A DNA stretch of 64,000 nucleotides from Elusimicrobiota bacterium. Lineage in GTDB: Bacteria; Elusimicrobiota; Elusimicrobia; UBA1565; UBA9628. The position numbers and the translations under genes were made by a program. Every line of letters begins with the position of its first letter. The first letter of the stretch is position 1. Below the pieces are notes generated by a model that worked only from the letters and a program-made list of their open reading frames with translations, was not told the origin of the DNA and ran no database searches. Below, piece after piece: positions 61,516 to 64,000 of this stretch. The stretch covers positions 3,562,437-3,626,436 of the forward strand of contig CP096137.1 of the NCBI GenBank assembly GCA_023213235.1, in the 5' to 3' direction.

Positions 61516-62574
61516 TTAGCGGAGCGCGGCCGGAATCTTCGCGTTCACGTCGTTGAGCAGCGCGTTGAAGCGGCGCTCGCGGCGCTTCTTCCAGCTGCCC
61601 TTATGGTAGCCGTAGGACGCGAGGGTCGGGAGCGCGATCGTGGCTTCCGAGAAGACCATCTGCTCGTCGGTGACCGCGACCTTGCCCCACGAGCACGCCT
61701 CGCGCAGGGTCGAGCCGGAGAGCGCGCCGTCGCGCTCGTCGGCCACGGTGATCTGCACCGCGTACTTGTGCATGATCGGCTCGAGGCCGATCATCTCCGC
61801 GCCGACGGTGACGTCCTGCGCGAAGTTCTTCGGCACGCCGCCGCCGATCATGAGAAGGCCCGTGTCGCCGCACGCGAGCTTGACGCGCACGAGCTCCCGG
61901 AAGTCCTTCGCCGAGTCGATCGACGCGTGGCTCTCGGGGTTGTGCCACTGGTGGTGCAGGAACCCGAAGCCGGCCGAGCAGTCCGAGAGGGCGGGGATGA
62001 AGATCGGAACGCCCTTCTTGTAGGCGGAGAGCACGATCGAGTCCTTGACCTTGGCCTTCTTCACGAGGTACTTGCCCATTTCCTCGACGATCTCGCGCGA
62101 GGAGTAGGGCTTCGGCTTGAGATTCCCGATGATGTCGGAAATCGTGTTGTCGCACTGGCCGAGCTCGTCCTCGTCGATGAGGGTGTCGTAGATCCGGTCG
62201 ACGCGGGCGTTGCGCAGGGCCATGTCGTCGAGCCACTTCGAGCCCTTGTAGTGCTTGAAGCCGAGAGCCTCGAAGAAGTCCTGATCGACGATGTTGGCGC
62301 CGGTGGAGACGATGGCGTCCACCATGTTGCTCTCGACCATCTGCCAGACGATCTTCTTGAGCCCCGCGGAGAACAGCGAGCCGGCGAGGCAGAGGATGAT
62401 GCCGCACTCCTTGTCGGCGAGCATCTTCTCGTAGATCTCGCTCGCGCGCGCGAGGTCGCGGGCGGAGAACGCCATCTTCGAGTAGGCTTCGACGACGGGG
62501 CGCATGTCGTGCTTGGTGATGTCGAAATGCTCGATCTGCTCCTTCAGCAGCTCGCTCTTCTTGATGTTGGCCAT
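61516..62574 (-). CDS. Deoxyhypusine synthase-family protein (bacterial DHS-like)
   Basis: 352 aa NAD-dependent aminobutyl-transfer family. Family features: SLFSAGLKKIVWQMVESNMV, VSTGANIVDQDFFEALG, KGVPIFIPALSDCSAG, LLMIGGGVPKNF, and the active-site Lys in REACSWGKV (about residue 298), which in eukaryotic DHS forms the imine with the butylamine group of spermidine. Bacteria lack hypusine on EF-P, so homologues probably make other polyamines, such as homospermidine. ATG 62574 is preceded by AAGGG. Seven bases separate it from the HDAC-like gene. Confidence 0.85.
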   Translation of the reverse strand: MANIKKSELLKEQIEHFDITKHDMRPVVEAYSKMAFSARDLARASEIYEKMLADKECGIILCLAGSLFSAGLKKIVWQMVESNMVDAIVSTGANIVDQDFFEALGFKHYKGSKWLDDMALRNARVDRIYDTLIDEDELGQCDNTISDIIGNLKPKPYSSREIVEEMGKYLVKKAKVKDSIVLSAYKKGVPIFIPALSDCSAGFGFLHHQWHNPESHASIDSAKDFRELVRVKLACGDTGLLMIGGGVPKNFAQDVTVGAEMIGLEPIMHKYAVQITVADERDGALSGSTLREACSWGKVAVTDEQMVFSEATIALPTLASYGYHKGSWKKRRERRFNALLNDVNAKIPAALR

Positions 62575-62644
62575 TTTACCCTTGGTCTTTGTCCCGTCTC
62601 GGGAGTTTTGTCGTCTCGATATTTTATAACATTGCTCGTCGACG
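62575..62644. promoter_or_regulatory. Divergent intergenic region of the polyamine operon
   Basis: A 70-bp gap between divergent genes. On the minus strand TATAAA and AATATC lie about 45 bases before the ATG of the deoxyhypusine-synthase-like gene, with AAGGG as ribosome site; on the plus strand TATAAC lies 14 bases before the ATG at 62645. No clear -35 sites or operator repeats were seen. Confidence 0.4.
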
Positions 62645-63739
62645 ATGACGAAAAATTCTCTCGGAAAAATATTATTCGCGTCGCTCGCGGCCGCCGCCCT
62701 GGCCGCTCCGTGCGCCGCGAAGAAGCCGAAGAACTTCCGTCTCAAGCCGAAACCGGCGGTCGTCGCGGAGGTCGAGGAGTCGACCGCGGCCGCGAAGGGG
62801 CCGCTCAAGCTGATGGCGGGGCGCTGGAAGCCCGAAACGCGCGCCGTCCTCGACCGCTTCATCGCCGAGCGCGGCTCGTCGGCGCCCGGCTACGACGCCT
62901 CCAAGCCCCCCGTCGCGGTCCTGCCCTGGAGCGACGCTCTCGTCGCCGGCGATCCGGCGGAGCTCGTGTTCCTCAAGCTCGCGACCGACGTCGACTTCAA
63001 GTACGAGGACGAGTGGTGGGAGGTCATCCCCGTCGGCCGCGGCCGCCAGCCCGCCCGGTCGGCCTACAACTCCTTCATCGCGCTCGCGAGCTCGACGTGG
63101 CGCTCGCAGCCGGATTATCACCGCTACCGGAAGTCCCTGCTGTCGAGCTACGCCGGACTGTGCCGGGAGGTGGGCCGGCGCGAGTGCCGCCAGTATCTCA
63201 TGCGGTTGTGGGCCGGATGGAAGGAGGAGGACGCCGTCGACTACGCGAAGGAGGCGCTCGCGCACGAGAAGAACCGCCTCGCCGGCATCGAGGCCGTCTC
63301 CTCGGAAGTGGGAGACCCGTCGCCGCTCAAGATACGCCGCGGCCTGCGCCTGGTTCCCGAGATGCGCGACCTCGCGCAGAAGCTGCGCGCCTCCGGCGTC
63401 GACGTGTGGATCGTCGACGACGTGCCCCAGCCCGTGCTCGAGGCGTCCACGGCGGACTACGGGATCGACCGCACGCGCGTGCAGGGCGTGCGCGCCGCGC
63501 TCGACGGCCAGCGCTTCTCGGCCTCCGTTCTCAAGCCGGTCCCGACGCGCGGCGGCAAGGCCGAGATCGTCAAGGCGTCGGTCGGCCGCCCTCCGGACCT
63601 CGTCATCGGGCGCGACGCGGCCGACCTCGATCTCCTGCAGTACGGCTCCGGCACGCGCATCGTCCTCTCCGGAGACAAGGAGCTCGAGAACCGCGCACTC
63701 GAGTACGGCTGGCTCATCCAGCCCGCGCTCGCCCGTTGA
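62645..63739 (+). CDS. Exported HAD-like protein with lost catalytic motifs (364 aa)
   Basis: Signal peptide (residues 1-25), then a domain patterned on exported HAD phosphatases of the phosphorylcholine-phosphatase type. The nucleophile motif DWDNT is replaced by PWSDA at 94-98 (PPVAVLPWSDALVAGD); motif II (usually VSASP) reads VDDVP at 257-261; motif III/IV reads GRDAAD at 322-327. The C-terminal EYGWLIQPA matches the family. It is probably not a phosphatase and may bind a ligand instead. Confidence 0.7.
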   Translation: MTKNSLGKILFASLAAAALAAPCAAKKPKNFRLKPKPAVVAEVEESTAAAKGPLKLMAGRWKPETRAVLDRFIAERGSSAPGYDASKPPVAVLPWSDALVAGDPAELVFLKLATDVDFKYEDEWWEVIPVGRGRQPARSAYNSFIALASSTWRSQPDYHRYRKSLLSSYAGLCREVGRRECRQYLMRLWAGWKEEDAVDYAKEALAHEKNRLAGIEAVSSEVGDPSPLKIRRGLRLVPEMRDLAQKLRASGVDVWIVDDVPQPVLEASTADYGIDRTRVQGVRAALDGQRFSASVLKPVPTRGGKAEIVKASVGRPPDLVIGRDAADLDLLQYGSGTRIVLSGDKELENRALEYGWLIQPALAR

Positions 63740-63792
63740 CGGATTGTGACTAAGATTCGTAGAGTCCTTCCCTCGCCGAGCAGGAGAAGCCC

Positions 63793-64000
63793 ATGTCCGA
63801 TAAGAACTCGCAGGAAGAAGTCGGGGACCTTTTTGTCACCGAAACCGCTCTGACGCTGAAGCTGATGCCCAGCCGCAAGAGCGCGACCGTCTCGATCCGC
63901 TGGTTCGCGAAAGAAGGCGTCACGAACGTGCGCACCGCGGCGAAGGACATCCAGACTCTCGTCGGCAAGCTGCGCGGCCGCGGACGCGTCGTGCGCAACC
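63793..64000 (+). CDS. Hypothetical protein, partial (runs off the right edge)
   Basis: AGGAG upstream of ATG 63793. The 69 visible codons start MSDKNSQEEVGDLFVTETAL and include a TVSIRWFAKEG segment and a basic GKLRGRGRVVRN end. No family can be assigned. It is separated by 53 bases from the HAD-like gene. Confidence 0.55.
   Translation, partial: MSDKNSQEEVGDLFVTETALTLKLMPSRKSATVSIRWFAKEGVTNVRTAAKDIQTLVGKLRGRGRVVRN

Overview
The window is a 64-kb, G+C-rich (roughly two-thirds by eye), densely coded stretch of a bacterial chromosome that includes the replication-origin neighbourhood. Genes left of about 35.6 kb run mostly leftward and genes from 35.9 to 49.1 kb run rightward. The divergence point carries dnaA, two sets of DnaA boxes and an AT-rich stretch. 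No tRNA, rRNA, CRISPR array, insertion sequence or prophage was seen. The gene set (HprK/RapZ regulatory PTS, dnaA-dnaN-DUF721-gyrB-gyrA, a pseudopilin-type module, many lineage-specific secreted proteins) would fit Elusimicrobiota or a similar little-cultured Gram-negative lineage. That placement is an inference from gene content only.

Layout. 0-6 kb: thiolase end, a secreted protein, a XerC/D recombinase coupled to an AlbA_2-type regulator, recA under LexA-type boxes, and a Fic protein. 6-17 kb: secreted and envelope proteins (lipoprotein, WD40 propeller, pilin-like protein, membrane-anchored serine hydrolase), clpC, an aminotransferase, small membrane proteins, and a second Fic protein behind duplicated operator-like sites. 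17.7-24.3 kb: a rightward operon with a tandem ATP-grasp ligase, galE, a DUF3147 protein, a small phosphatase-like protein and the helicase HrpB. 24.3-25.2 kb: a three-gene cassette of unknown function ending in a 48-bp perfect palindrome. 25.2-35.6 kb: a 12-gene leftward operon hpf-hprK-rapZ-EIIA-EIIB-EIIC-EIID-HPr-EI-lepA-lepB-methyltransferase. 35.6-49.1 kb: oriC, dnaA, dnaN, DciA-like DUF721, gyrB, gyrA, a secreted protein, serS, mazG, eukaryote-type speD, speE and a Rieske oxygenase. 49-53.4 kb: a secreted protein, asd, a secreted protein, parB and parA. 53.5-57.4 kb: a glutamine-synthetase-family ligase, a repeat protein, a sugar epimerase and a glycosyltransferase. 57.4-62.6 kb: a leftward operon with a deoxyhypusine-synthase-family enzyme, an HDAC/acetylpolyamine-amidohydrolase-family enzyme, agmatinase and two UDP-GlcNAc 2-epimerase-family enzymes. 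62.6-64 kb: a HAD-like protein that has lost its catalytic residues, and a partial gene.

The most interesting biology is polyamine metabolism spread over two operons: agmatinase would supply putrescine, SpeD plus SpeE spermidine, and the deoxyhypusine-synthase-like and deacetylase-like enzymes could modify it further. A Rieske oxygenase and a glutamine-synthetase-family ligase are adjacent or nearby. The tandem ATP-grasp protein and the three-gene cassette are the best candidates for undescribed systems.

Two features affect all reading of this window. First, 20 genes are interrupted at 25 places, and every interruption is explained by missing bases (24 single-base, one two-base), nearly all inside homopolymer runs. 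Essential genes (dnaA, recA, parA, asd) are hit, so I treat these as sequencing or assembly errors and give each gene one span across its breaks. Second, at least nine genes have a TAnnnT box 5-6 nt before the start codon and no Shine-Dalgarno sequence, which suggests leaderless transcripts. Inside operons, 4-base NTGA start/stop overlaps with GTG or TTG starts are common.
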